16,619 nt of DNA from Gammaproteobacteria bacterium (GCA_027484495.1 JAIXSW010000283.1:1-16619), one strand, 5' to 3'; positions 1 to 8,035 are shown, numbered from the stretch's first letter. Numbers and translations are program-made. Notes: generated by a model from the sequence alone, not told the origin.

Positions 1-45
1 ACTAACGCCTTAAAAATTGCGCGGTTAATGCGAAGGTGGAATTTG

Positions 46-103
46 GCAGTCATTGGATGTTCCTTACAGTCAGTAGCGACTTGGCGCTTTCTCGAATGAC
101 TGC
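46..103. repeat. Inverted repeat upstream of the AraC-type regulator
   Basis: A perfect 9-bp inverted repeat has arms GCAGTCATT (46-54) and AATGACTGC (95-103). The right arm fills the spacer of the predicted promoter at 81-109 and the left arm lies upstream of its -35. This could be a pair of half-sites for an autoregulator binding through a loop, but arms of this length can also arise by chance. Confidence 0.35.
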
Positions 104-109
104 TATTAT
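81..109 (+). promoter_or_regulatory. Predicted sigma-70 promoter for the AraC-type regulator
   Basis: The -35 element TTGGCG (81-86) is followed by a 17-bp spacer and the -10 element TATTAT (104-109). The start codon is at 161, giving a leader of roughly 45 nt. The elements match the consensus 4/6 and 5/6. No start site has been measured. Confidence 0.5.
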
Positions 110-160
110 CCGGAACGAACGGTAGCAATAAGTGCTTTATCAGTTGCAGAGAGTATCAAA

Positions 161-1003
161 ATGGATCGATTAACCCCATTGCTGGCACATTTTTCACCTC
201 AGGCATCGGTATATTTTCACGGCACCAGTTGTCAGAAAACACAGTTTTGCCCGCAAAGTGGCCGCGCTTATCTGCACTTGATCGAAGGCGGCAGCGGCAG
301 TGTCGAAGTCAATGATCGTCGTTATGCCATCAACGAACCTTGTTTGTTATTTATTCCACGCGGCAGCGCGCATCAGTTTGTCGTTGACCATCAGCAATCG
401 TTGTTATTGTTCTGCGCTACGTTGGATTGTGGTGAAGTGGCGGGCAATCCGTTATTGGCTGCGTTACCGGATCTCAGTTTGATCCCGTTGTCCGGCTGTT
501 CGTCGCTGCGCAGTACCATTTCATTGATTTGGCAGGAAAATCAGGCCGAATATTGTGGCCGCGACGCCGCATTGCAACGCCTGACGGAGTATCTGCTGAT
601 CCTGTTACTGCGCCATATCATGGCGGTGGAGCCGCCACAATCGGGCTTGTTCGCCGGCCTCGCCGACAAACGACTGGCAACACTTATCACGGCACTACAT
701 CGTCAGCCTCAACTGGATTGGACCTTAGACAGCATGGCGCTCGAAGCTGGCATGTCACGCGCGCGCTTTGCGGAACATTTCCGTAAAGTGGTCGGCCAGA
801 CCCCGGCCGAATACCTGCAGTACTGGCGTCTGACACTGGCGCGCAAACAACTGTTATCGGGAAATGCACTGAAACAAATCGCGCCGGCCGTTGGCTACCA
901 GAGTGTGGCCGCATTTCACCGCGTATTTCGTCAGCGCTTTGGCGTCTCACCAAAAGAATGGCTGGAACAACTACAAAGCCCGCTGGCAGAAGCGGCGGCT
1001 TAA
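161..1003 (+). CDS. AraC family transcriptional regulator with N-terminal cupin sensor
   Basis: This is a 280-residue one-component transcription factor. Residues about 35-95 have the pattern of an AraC-type cupin, with a glycine-rich strand (GGSGSVEV) and a later PRGSAHQF segment, and would bind a small ligand. The C-terminal third carries the paired helix-turn-helix of the family: HTH1 about residues 190-211 (SMALEAGMSRARFAEHF) and HTH2 about 237-261 (IAPAVGYQSVAAFHRVF), ending in the typical FGVSPKEW. The start ATG follows an AGAGAG ribosome-binding site. The length is normal for the family. The gene stands alone: the next genes are tRNAs on the opposite strand, so no target operon is suggested. 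The promoter at 81-109 with its inverted repeat allows autoregulation. The ligand cannot be read from the sequence. Confidence 0.93.
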   Translation: MDRLTPLLAHFSPQASVYFHGTSCQKTQFCPQSGRAYLHLIEGGSGSVEVNDRRYAINEPCLLFIPRGSAHQFVVDHQQSLLLFCATLDCGEVAGNPLLAALPDLSLIPLSGCSSLRSTISLIWQENQAEYCGRDAALQRLTEYLLILLLRHIMAVEPPQSGLFAGLADKRLATLITALHRQPQLDWTLDSMALEAGMSRARFAEHFRKVVGQTPAEYLQYWRLTLARKQLLSGNALKQIAPAVGYQSVAAFHRVFRQRFGVSPKEWLEQLQSPLAEAAA

Positions 1004-1110
1004 CTGAGCGGGTTCTGCACTAGGTTTTGAAGAGCGAACCGACGACCGTCGTCAGTTTCTGCTAGGCGTATTGGCTGAAGGCACCAAATCGAAGCCAGCA
1101 AATTTCACAT

Positions 1111-1136
1111 ACAAAAAAACCAGCATCATGCTGGTT
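1111..1136 (-). terminator. Intrinsic terminator of the tRNA(fMet) unit
   Basis: Read on the minus strand, AACCAGCA, a 3-nt loop and TGCTGGTT form an 8-bp stem (1118-1136) followed directly by a T tract (complement of 1111-1119). It sits just downstream of the second tRNA in the direction of transcription. Confidence 0.85.
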
Positions 1137-1143
1137 CTTAAGT

Positions 1144-1220
<77 letters not shown>

Positions 1221-1227
1221 TCCGAAA

Positions 1228-1252
1228 ATTACATTTGAGCAGTAAATGTAAT
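1228..1252. repeat. Stem-loop in the spacer between the two tRNAs
   Basis: A perfect 9-bp inverted repeat, ATTACATTT (1228-1236) and AAATGTAAT (1244-1252), has a 7-nt loop. It lies in the 55-nt spacer of the dicistronic tRNA transcript. It is AT-rich and lacks a clear U tract in the transcribed (minus) direction, so an RNA-processing or folding element is more likely than a terminator. Confidence 0.55.
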
Positions 1253-1275
1253 TCTTTGTTTTGCAATGATTTAGT

Positions 1276-1352
<77 letters not shown>

Positions 1353-1370
1353 TCCGTCATTGCGGGGCGC

Positions 1371-1399
1371 ATCTTATTGCTTTTAGATATTGATAGCAA
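1371..1399 (-). promoter_or_regulatory. Promoter of the tRNA(fMet) pair with GC-rich discriminator
   Basis: On the minus strand the -35 TTGCTA (complement of 1394-1399), a 17-bp spacer and the -10 TAAGAT (complement of 1371-1376) are followed by GCGCCCCGC. A GC-rich discriminator just after the -10 is the known hallmark of stable-RNA promoters repressed by ppGpp/DksA, so stringent control is inferred. Confidence 0.7.
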
Positions 1400-1541
1400 G
1401 CGACAATTGACAGAAATATGGCAAGGCTGAACTGACTGCTGATTTTATCGGCATCTTGTGTTTTAAAGCATCGATTTGCAGCCTGTACTGCGCTTTGAGC
1501 ATGGCAACAGCCAAATTCGACGGCAGTCCGGTGCCAACTTC

Positions 1542-1550
1542 TGATATACT
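1542..1550 (+). promoter_or_regulatory. Extended -10 promoter element upstream of rlmL
   Basis: TGATATACT (1542-1550) is a TGn extended -10 with hexamer TATACT. No good -35 was found at 16-18 bp, which extended -10 promoters can tolerate. The chosen rlmL start is about 30 nt downstream. Confidence 0.5.
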
Positions 1551-1580
1551 TCGCGCAATTTTTTTGCTGTGGATTTTCTT

Positions 1581-3701
1581 ATGTTGCAATTCTGGGCGTT
1601 AACCTCCAAAGGCGTTGAAGAAGTGCTGGCCAGTGAACTGACCAGCCTCGGCGCCACCGTCAGTAAAGTCAGCCTTGGCGCTGTTCGGTTTGAGGCAACG
1701 TTAGAGCAGGGCTATCAGATCTGTTTATGGTCGCGCCTCGCTACCCGGATCATGCGCCAACTCGATCAACTCGCTATTAATGAACAGTCTGATGTGTATG
1801 CCGTCGCTAACGAACTGGACTGGACCACGCAGATGGATTTACGCCAAAGCCTGGCGGTGGAGTGTGTTGGTAAACACGCCACTATTGATAACAGCCAGTT
1901 TGGTGCGATGCGTGTCAAAGATGCCATCGTTGACCAGTTCAGAGCTAAATTCGGTGAAAGACCGGATGTTAGCCGGTTGGAACCCGACGTCCGCTTCCAG
2001 CTGCGGATGGAACGCCAGCATTTTTATTTCCTGAAAGATTTCTCCGGCCCGTCGCTGCATCAGCGGGGTTACCGTAAAGAGCAGGGCGAAGCGCCGTTAA
2101 AAGAGCAGTTGGCTGCAGCTTTACTGATCCGCTCTGGCTGGCAGTTCCAACAACCGCTGGTCGACCCGTTTTGTGGTAGCGGTACTTTGTTGATTGAAGC
2201 AGTGTTAATGGCACGACAATTAGCGCCTGGCCTGAAGCGATTAAAGTTTGCCTTTGAAAATGACAGTGATTTTGACACAAATTTGTATCAGGAATTACGC
2301 GCCAAAGCGCTTGGTCAGCGTCAGGCATTAGCGCCAACCAGCAAATTTATCGGTTTTGACACCGATCCTCGCCAGCTAGACAAAGCACGCCAAAACGCGG
2401 CGCGTGCCGGTGTGGCAGAATTCATCGAATTTAAATCTGGTGATGCCACTACTTTAGAAGCTGCCGGCACACAAATCCCGGGCGTGGTGATTTGTAACCC
2501 GCCATATGGTGAACGTCTGGGCGATATTCCGTCGCTGATCCCAGTCTACAGCGAATTTTCCGTGCGGCTGAAACAGCATTATGCCAATTGGCGTCTGGCG
2601 ATTATTACCAGCAACAGCGATCTGCTGCGTTCGCTGAAACTTTCTAAGCTGAAATCCTACAAATTTGCCAACGGCCCGCTCGATTGTGAATTCACCTTGT
2701 TTGACCTGACCGAAAAGCAGGTGCAAATCACCAGTAAAACCCCATCAATGTTTTTTGCCGAAAGCGAATCTTTTGCCAACCGGTTGAAAAAGAACGTGAA
2801 ACAGCTGGAGAAGTGGGCAAAACGCGAACAAATTAGTTGTTATCGCCTGTACGATGCCGACATCCCGGAATATAACGTGGCAGTCGACTGGTACGACGGC
2901 GAAGTGGTGATCCACGAATATGCCGCACCATCGAATGTCGATGAGCAAATTGCCCAAAAGCGACTGTTTGATATCGTCAATCTGGTGCCACAGGTGCTAC
3001 AGGTGCCAACCGACGCCATAGTGCTGAAAGTACGCGAAAAGCAAAAAGGCAAAGAGCAATATCAGGCTTTGGCCAAAGCTGGCCAGTACAAAACGGTCAG
3101 TGAATATGGCGCGAAGTTTCTGGTGAATTTGCGCGATTATCTCGATACCGGCCTGTTTTTAGATCACCGCGTGACGCGTCGTAGTATCCAGCAGCAAGCC
3201 AAAGATAAAGCCGTACTGAACCTGTTTGCTTATACCGGTTCCGCGTCTGTACATGCAGCACTCGGCGGTGCGCGCAGCGTCACGACTGTCGACATGTCAA
3301 ACACTTATCTGGACTGGGCAAAACGCAACTTTGCGATTAACGATCTGGCCGGTAAACAATATCAGTTCGTTCAGGCCAACGTGCTGGAATGGCTGGCCGA
3401 TTGCAAAAACCAGTTTGAGCTGATTTTTGTCGACCCACCGACGTTTTCGAATTCGAAACGGATGGAAGACACCTGGGATGTGCAGCGTGACCATGTCAAA
3501 TTGCTGACGATGATCAGCAAGCTGGTGGCGCCCACTGGCAAAGTGATTTTTTCTAATAACAAACGTAAATTCAAAATCGCCCGGGAAGAGCTGGAAGCAG
3601 CAGGCTGGTTGATTAAAGACATCAGCGCGGCATCGTTGCCGGAAGATTTTAAGCGTAACCCGCAGATCCATGTCTGTTTTGAGCTGACGCGGAGCGCCTG
3701 A
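1581..3701 (+). CDS. rlmL: Bifunctional 23S rRNA methyltransferase RlmKL (m2G2445 / m7G2069)
   Basis: This cytosolic, SAM-dependent enzyme modifies two guanines of helix 74 in 23S rRNA during large-subunit assembly. The protein is 706 residues, close to the 702 of E. coli. The N-terminal part has a THUMP RNA-binding region (about 45-155) and the RlmL methyltransferase fold with VDPFCGSGTLL and the N6/N2-type catalytic motif NPPYGERL (N306-P308). The C-terminal RlmK half has the SAM motif NLFAYTGS (F549-G553) and DPPTFSNSKRM (D618-P620). I chose ATG 1581 because MLQFWALTSKGVEEVL lines up with the N-terminus of family members; an in-frame GTG at 1569 would add four residues but has no better ribosome-binding site. 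The stop overlaps the next start (TGATG), so it heads a translationally coupled operon. Confidence 0.95.
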   Translation: MLQFWALTSKGVEEVLASELTSLGATVSKVSLGAVRFEATLEQGYQICLWSRLATRIMRQLDQLAINEQSDVYAVANELDWTTQMDLRQSLAVECVGKHATIDNSQFGAMRVKDAIVDQFRAKFGERPDVSRLEPDVRFQLRMERQHFYFLKDFSGPSLHQRGYRKEQGEAPLKEQLAAALLIRSGWQFQQPLVDPFCGSGTLLIEAVLMARQLAPGLKRLKFAFENDSDFDTNLYQELRAKALGQRQALAPTSKFIGFDTDPRQLDKARQNAARAGVAEFIEFKSGDATTLEAAGTQIPGVVICNPPYGERLGDIPSLIPVYSEFSVRLKQHYANWRLAIITSNSDLLRSLKLSKLKSYKFANGPLDCEFTLFDLTEKQVQITSKTPSMFFAESESFANRLKKNVKQLEKWAKREQISCYRLYDADIPEYNVAVDWYDGEVVIHEYAAPSNVDEQIAQKRLFDIVNLVPQVLQVPTDAIVLKVREKQKGKEQYQALAKAGQYKTVSEYGAKFLVNLRDYLDTGLFLDHRVTRRSIQQQAKDKAVLNLFAYTGSASVHAALGGARSVTTVDMSNTYLDWAKRNFAINDLAGKQYQFVQANVLEWLADCKNQFELIFVDPPTFSNSKRMEDTWDVQRDHVKLLTMISKLVAPTGKVIFSNNKRKFKIAREELEAAGWLIKDISAASLPEDFKRNPQIHVCFELTRSA

Positions 3702-3937
3702 TGCTGACGTTGTACAGCACCTGGGGTTGCCATTTGTGTGAAGAAGCAGAAGCGCTGCTGCGCGCAGCTGGTGCTGACTTCAGCCTGGTTGATATCGTTG
3801 ATGATCCGGCCGCATTTGCCTTGTACCGCGTCGAGATCCCGGTACTGACTTATCAACGAGCGGCACAAACCACCGAATTAAAATGGCCGTTTGACGCGGC
3901 CGCATTGCAGTTATTTATCACACAGCAAGCGCTGTGA
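3701..3937 (+). CDS. Glutaredoxin-family small protein (DUF836 type)
   Basis: This 78-residue thioredoxin-fold protein begins with a first strand MLTLYST followed at once by the redox motif C10-H-L-C13. A second strand (FSLVDIVDD) and the conserved cis-proline region (VEIPVL) follow, the minimal glutaredoxin core. The length matches the short glutaredoxin family often annotated DUF836. Its start ATG overlaps the rlmL stop by one base, implying translational coupling, and uup starts 16 nt after its end. The substrate is unknown; a thiol-disulfide exchange role is inferred from the motif only. No signal peptide is present, so it should act in the cytosol. Confidence 0.88.
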   Translation: MLTLYSTWGCHLCEEAEALLRAAGADFSLVDIVDDPAAFALYRVEIPVLTYQRAAQTTELKWPFDAAALQLFITQQAL

Positions 3938-3953
3938 ACGGGAAAAATTAAGC

Positions 3954-5870
3954 GTGGAATTACTCAGATTTCAACAAGCCTGCCTGGCTTTTGGTACTCA
4001 CCCGGTACTGGACCATGTCGACTTTAGTTTGTTTGCCGGTGAGCGGGTTTGTCTGGTTGGCCGTAATGGCGCCGGTAAATCGTCGATGCTCAAAGTGCTG
4101 ACTGGCCAGCAGACGCTGGATGATGGTCAGGTCGTGAAGGAAAACAATGTCGTGCTGGCGCGGCTCGAGCAAGACCCACCAGCCCGCATTGATGTGACTA
4201 TCGCCGATTTTATCCGCGAAGGTGCCGGCGACCTTGCCGACAAACTGCAGCGTTTTTATCAAATTTCTGCTGAATTTGACGCCGACGACGAAGCCTTACT
4301 GCGTGAATTCTCAGACTTACAAAGTGAACTCGACGCGCGTGATGGCTGGCAGCTTGAAGCCCGGGTTAATCAACTGTGCGAACAGTTTGTGATGGCACCG
4401 GATGCGACGCTCGCCAGCCTGTCGGGTGGTTGGCTCAGAAAAGCGGCACTGGCGCGGGCCTTAGTTGCCAAGCCGAATATTCTGTTGCTGGATGAACCGA
4501 CTAACCACTTAGACGTTGCTGCCATTCAGTGGCTGGAGCAGTTTTTGCTGCAATTTGCCGGCGCTATTATTTTCGTTTCGCACGACCGGGCATTTATCCG
4601 CAATGTCGCCACCCGCATTATCGATTTGGACCGCGGCCAGCTGACGTCTCATCCTGGCAATTACGCTGAATATCTCGACCGTAAAGTTAAAATGCTGGAA
4701 GTCGAACAACAACATAATGCATTGTTTGACAAAAAGCTGGCCGAAGAAGAAGTCTGGATCCGCCAGGGCATTAAAGCACGGCGCACCCGCAACGAAGGCC
4801 GCGTCCGTGCATTAAAAGAGCTGAGAAAAGAACGGGCGTCGCGCGTCGAACAACTCGGTAAAGTCGATTTTGCCATTGAACAGGCGAATAAATCCGGCAA
4901 GCTGGTGTTTGAAGGCAAAAAGCTGAATTTAAGTTTTGGCGGCAAAGCACTGTTACAGGATTTCAACTTTTTGTTGATGCGTGGCGATCGTGTCGCGCTG
5001 GTTGGCCCCAATGGTGTCGGTAAAACCAGCCTGATCAAAGTGCTGCTCGACGAATATCCGGTCGAAAGCGGCGACATCAAACGCGGTACTAACCTCGAGG
5101 TGGCGTACTTTGACCAGCACCGGATGGCATTGGATTTAGATGCAACAGTGCAGGACAACGTCGCTGAAGGTCGCCAGGAAATTGTGCAAAACGGTCAGAG
5201 CCGGCATGTGCTCAGTTACCTGCAGGATTTCCTGTTTGCACCGGCGCGTTCGCGCACACCGGTACGGGCTTTGTCCGGTGGTGAGAAAAACCGTTTGTTG
5301 CTCGCCAAGTTATTTGCCAAACCAAGCAATTTATTGATCCTCGATGAACCAACCAACGACCTTGACGTCGAAACGCTGGAGCTGCTGGAAGATATTCTGC
5401 AGCAATATCAGGGCACTGTGATCCTGGTGAGCCACGACCGGGAATTCGTCAATAACACGGTGACCAGTGCGTTGTGGTTTACCGGTACAGGCAGGATTGT
5501 TGAGATCGCCGGTGGTTATGACGATGTGCTGGCCTACCAGCAGATGCAACAAAGTAAGACTGAAGTTAAAAAAGCGTCGAATGAACAAATAATTACAAAA
5601 CCAACGGAGCAATCAGCCGCACAGGCTTCAGCTTCGTCGTCGAAGAAGTTATCATACAAAGAGAAACGCGAACTGGAACTGTTGCCCGCTGAGATTGAAA
5701 ACCTCGATCAGCAGCTCAGTGCCTTACAGACGCAGGTCAATGATCCGGAATTCTTCCGCCAGAGTGCCGATGTCACCACAGCTCTATTGAACCAAATACA
5801 GCAGACTGAGTCGAAGCTGGCGCACGCTTATCAGCGTTGGGAACAATTAGAAGCATTAAACCAGCAGTAG
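3954..5870 (+). CDS. uup: ABC-F family ATPase Uup
   Basis: This is a soluble 638-residue ABC-F protein (E. coli Uup is 635) with two fused nucleotide-binding domains and no membrane segments. Domain 1 has Walker A GRNGAGKS (36-43), signature LSGGW (156-160) and Walker B LLLDEPTNHLD (D180-E181). The linker is charged (about residues 245-310). Domain 2 has Walker A GPNGVGKT (351-358), signature LSGGE (440-444) and Walker B LILDEPTNDLD (D464-E465). Residues about 560-638 are a charged predicted coiled coil, the C-terminal domain that in E. coli binds DNA. Uup is known to affect transposon excision and ribosome function. I chose GTG 3954, since VELLRFQQACLAFGTH aligns with family N-termini; the frame stays open upstream but overlaps the preceding gene. 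It is the third gene of the rlmL operon. Confidence 0.95.
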   Translation: MELLRFQQACLAFGTHPVLDHVDFSLFAGERVCLVGRNGAGKSSMLKVLTGQQTLDDGQVVKENNVVLARLEQDPPARIDVTIADFIREGAGDLADKLQRFYQISAEFDADDEALLREFSDLQSELDARDGWQLEARVNQLCEQFVMAPDATLASLSGGWLRKAALARALVAKPNILLLDEPTNHLDVAAIQWLEQFLLQFAGAIIFVSHDRAFIRNVATRIIDLDRGQLTSHPGNYAEYLDRKVKMLEVEQQHNALFDKKLAEEEVWIRQGIKARRTRNEGRVRALKELRKERASRVEQLGKVDFAIEQANKSGKLVFEGKKLNLSFGGKALLQDFNFLLMRGDRVALVGPNGVGKTSLIKVLLDEYPVESGDIKRGTNLEVAYFDQHRMALDLDATVQDNVAEGRQEIVQNGQSRHVLSYLQDFLFAPARSRTPVRALSGGEKNRLLLAKLFAKPSNLLILDEPTNDLDVETLELLEDILQQYQGTVILVSHDREFVNNTVTSALWFTGTGRIVEIAGGYDDVLAYQQMQQSKTEVKKASNEQIITKPTEQSAAQASASSSKKLSYKEKRELELLPAEIENLDQQLSALQTQVNDPEFFRQSADVTTALLNQIQQTESKLAHAYQRWEQLEALNQQ

Positions 5871-5882
5871 CAGGGGAATTGA

Positions 5883-7586
5883 ATGAAATTTTCGCCGTTG
5901 TTTGTCGCCATGTTACCGGCCGTTGTGGCCTTTACGGGGCAGGCAGCCACTTACCAGGTCGTTGAACTTGGGCCGGTTGACGGTTATAAATCAAGTTTTG
6001 TCGCTGGCCTGAATAATAACAACCAGATTGTCGGCAATTTAAGTAACAGATTTAACTATCCTATTGATTTAAATTCGGTTGATTTGACCAGTACAGCTAT
6101 TACCGGCAGTTTGACTGCAGCTGAGATTGAAGAGGTCAAAAAGGGCAATATCAACGCGAAAGCGCTGTCTGTGCTGACTAATTACCTGCAGATTGCCAGT
6201 GGCCTGTATACAACGCAGCGTTTTGCCGGCACTTATCCGGCGCGTCTCGATACCAAGCAGTTGGTTCGGGTCCGCGAAACCGCTACTGTGCAAACCAATA
6301 ACGAATACCTGTTGGGTATTAATGATCTGAATCAGATGATTGGTTATGCCACTGCGCCATTCACAAAACAGTCGTTTACGCCAGCCGCCACCACCACCAC
6401 GCCAAATCCGGTCGCGCAACAGCTGTGGGTACCAGCGCCAATGCATATGGCAGGCGTGGTGTTCACAGACAAAGGTAAATATACATTACCACCGGCCTAC
6501 ACCGATTTTGGCGGTGGCTACAGCGTGGGCCGCGGTCTGAATAACAATGGCAAATTGATTGGTTATGGTAGCAGTACCATGACCACAGAAGCGCAAACGG
6601 CGATCGCGGCCTCTTGTGACGGCAAAGCAGAACCAAAAGACTTATGCTATTACCGTAACGCCGTGTCCAACAGCTATGAAACCCGCGGCATGGTGTGGCA
6701 ACTGGATGCGAATGGCAAACCAGGAACCCCGCAAATTCTTGGCTTCTTGGGTGACAAAAACTCTGGTAAAGCGCATACCCGCACTGAATATCCGACCGTT
6801 GCCTACAGCAGCACGCCAAATGACGTAAATGATCTCGGGCTGGTCGTCGGTGCATCCATGTACTCAGACAGCGACGACATTCGTTTTTATGCATCGGGTT
6901 TTTCGGGTCGCGATGAGGTTTATCATGCCTATCATGCAACTATTTTTGACGGTACAGAGCTGAAGTCATTTATTGATACCAAAGAATGGAACAGCAGCTT
7001 TGCGACCGGTGTGAACAATAAAAACATCATCACTGGTTATGCGGTGAAAACCATTACCAGCGTCGATCGTAATCGTTTCTTTATTTATGATTACAACACG
7101 CAGAAGCTGACTTTCCCGGCCGATCTGTTTGCTTCTGCCTCAACGGCTCCGGAAGCGATTAACGATAACAATATCGTGGTAGGGACAACCGAATCTGCTA
7201 CAGCCGGTACATCAACTCGGCGCAATGTCGGTTTTATCTATGATATCGCGGCCAATAGTTTCAAAGATATCAATACTTTATTAAGCTGCAAGTCGGCTTA
7301 TACCATTGTCACTGCAACGGACATCAACGAAAAGAATGTCATTGTTGCGACAGCTGTGAAGGAAGTAGAACGTCGCGACAGTAAAGGTGATGTGATTAAA
7401 GACAGTGCAGGCAATGTGCTCAAAGAAGAGATCGCGGTTGCCGTTCAGTTAAATCCAATTCCGAATGGAACCATTGATAACTGCGACAACACGGCTGAGC
7501 AAACCTACGAACGGCAAGGTGCCAGTTTTGGTCTGTTTGGCTTGTTGGCCTTGCTGCCATTCGTGTGGTTCCGCCGTCGCGGTTAA
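5883..7586 (+). CDS. Exported DUF3466-family repeat protein with C-terminal membrane anchor
   Basis: This 567-residue protein has a Sec signal peptide (residues 1 to about 22, ending GQAA) and a C-terminal hydrophobic segment (about 549-563) followed by RRRG, a layout resembling GlyGly-CTERM sorting signals but without the Gly-Gly. Between them I see at least seven copies of a degenerate repeat of form [GD]xNxxNxxxGY: starting at residues 41, 145, 218, 314, 376, 425 and 480 (for example GLNNNNQIVGN, GINDLNQMIGY, GLNNNGKLIGY, GVNNKNIITGY). This is the HAF/DUF3466 pattern, and repeated short beta units suggest a propeller or solenoid. The AGGGGA ribosome-binding site is strong. The gene follows uup by 12 nt and ends the operon at a terminator. 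Function is unknown. Four cysteines are visible (residues near 244, 256, 464 and 534), so disulfides are possible. Confidence 0.88.
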   Translation: MKFSPLFVAMLPAVVAFTGQAATYQVVELGPVDGYKSSFVAGLNNNNQIVGNLSNRFNYPIDLNSVDLTSTAITGSLTAAEIEEVKKGNINAKALSVLTNYLQIASGLYTTQRFAGTYPARLDTKQLVRVRETATVQTNNEYLLGINDLNQMIGYATAPFTKQSFTPAATTTTPNPVAQQLWVPAPMHMAGVVFTDKGKYTLPPAYTDFGGGYSVGRGLNNNGKLIGYGSSTMTTEAQTAIAASCDGKAEPKDLCYYRNAVSNSYETRGMVWQLDANGKPGTPQILGFLGDKNSGKAHTRTEYPTVAYSSTPNDVNDLGLVVGASMYSDSDDIRFYASGFSGRDEVYHAYHATIFDGTELKSFIDTKEWNSSFATGVNNKNIITGYAVKTITSVDRNRFFIYDYNTQKLTFPADLFASASTAPEAINDNNIVVGTTESATAGTSTRRNVGFIYDIAANSFKDINTLLSCKSAYTIVTATDINEKNVIVATAVKEVERRDSKGDVIKDSAGNVLKEEIAVAVQLNPIPNGTIDNCDNTAEQTYERQGASFGLFGLLALLPFVWFRRRG

Positions 7587-7607
7587 TCCTTCGCCCGATT
7601 GGAAAGA

Positions 7608-7632
7608 AGCCCGCAGCCGCGGGCTTTTTTTT
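7608..7632 (+). terminator. Intrinsic terminator of the rlmL-uup-DUF3466 operon
   Basis: A 7-bp GC-rich stem AGCCCGC / GCGGGCT (7608-7614 and 7619-7625) with a 4-nt loop is followed by eight T residues (7625-7632). It lies 21 nt after the DUF3466 stop codon. Confidence 0.93.
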
Positions 7633-7852
7633 GCACTTTTCTGCTGCGGCTCGGAAATTTTAAAAAATAAATTTATTTATTTGTCGTCAAATTGCAATAA
7701 AGTTCAGCTTGTTACTGAATGTCAAACAGTATATCCGCTATTTTGATTTGAACCTTTCTGCACTCAGGTCTATCTATTAACTGTGCGCCGGTGTTGCACC
7801 CCAGCAGCCGGTGCTTTCTTCGAAGAACAATTGAGTTGAGGAAGACTGCCGT
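7633..7852 (+). promoter_or_regulatory. AT-rich intergenic region, presumed rmf promoter and leader
   Basis: This 220-nt stretch has no coding sense. It contains an AT-rich palindrome AAATAAATTTATTT (7665-7678), which could serve as an UP-like element. A weak candidate promoter has -35 TTGAAC (7748-7753), 17 bp, then TATCTA (7771-7776) followed by a GC-rich stretch. The leader carries a direct repeat of GCCGGTG (near 7788 and 7808). A strong ribosome-binding site GAGGAAG (7838-7844) is 8 nt before rmf. Since rmf follows a strong terminator, a promoter must lie here, but I cannot fix its position with confidence. Confidence 0.4.
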
Positions 7853-8035
7853 ATGAAAAGACAAAAACGTGATCGTTTAGAACGTGCCCATGCCCAAGGT
7901 TATCGTGCTGGTGTTACAGGCCGTTCAAAAGAGCTTTGTCCGTATCAGAGTTTAGATGCGCGCTCGCAGTGGTTGGGGGGGTATCGCGATGCGATGGAAG
8001 ACCGCGGTGGTGGTCTGTTTAGTAAAGGTCAATAA
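7853..8035 (+). CDS. rmf: Ribosome modulation factor RMF
   Basis: RMF binds the 30S subunit near the anti-Shine-Dalgarno end and drives 70S ribosomes to form inactive 100S dimers in stationary phase. The 60-residue product begins MKRQKRDRLERAH and contains GRSKELCPYQSL and SQWLGGYRDAMEDR, nearly the same as E. coli RMF through the first 50 residues. It ends in a few extra residues (GGGLFSKGQ) compared with the 55 of E. coli. It is strongly basic and carries no signal peptide. It is monocistronic, bounded by terminators on both sides. In E. coli rmf responds to ppGpp and growth rate; control here is by analogy only. Confidence 0.97.
   Translation: MKRQKRDRLERAHAQGYRAGVTGRSKELCPYQSLDARSQWLGGYRDAMEDRGGGLFSKGQ

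Noticed and set aside
1228..1252. Spacer hairpin as an intrinsic terminator between the tRNAs
   Set aside because: The stem is AT-rich and is followed by only a few U residues in the transcribed direction; the proper terminator is at 1111-1136.
1569..1580. GTG 1569 as an earlier start for rlmL
   Set aside because: It adds only four residues, has no better ribosome-binding site, and the ATG at 1581 aligns with family N-termini.
3371..3868. Antisense open frame of 165 codons across the rlmL end and the glutaredoxin gene
   Set aside because: It lies opposite two well-supported genes and has no recognisable protein features.
4661..5158. Antisense open frame of 165 codons inside uup
   Set aside because: It has Ser/Arg/Leu-rich shadow composition opposite strongly conserved ABC motifs.
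6463..6939. Antisense open frame rich in Cys, His and Arg inside the DUF3466 gene
   Set aside because: The Cys/His richness looks like a zinc protein but follows from reading the reverse of the coding strand; it has no plausible start or context.
7465..7746. Plus-strand open frame overlapping the DUF3466 end and running through the terminator
   Set aside because: It crosses the strong terminator at 7608-7632 and has no ribosome-binding site.
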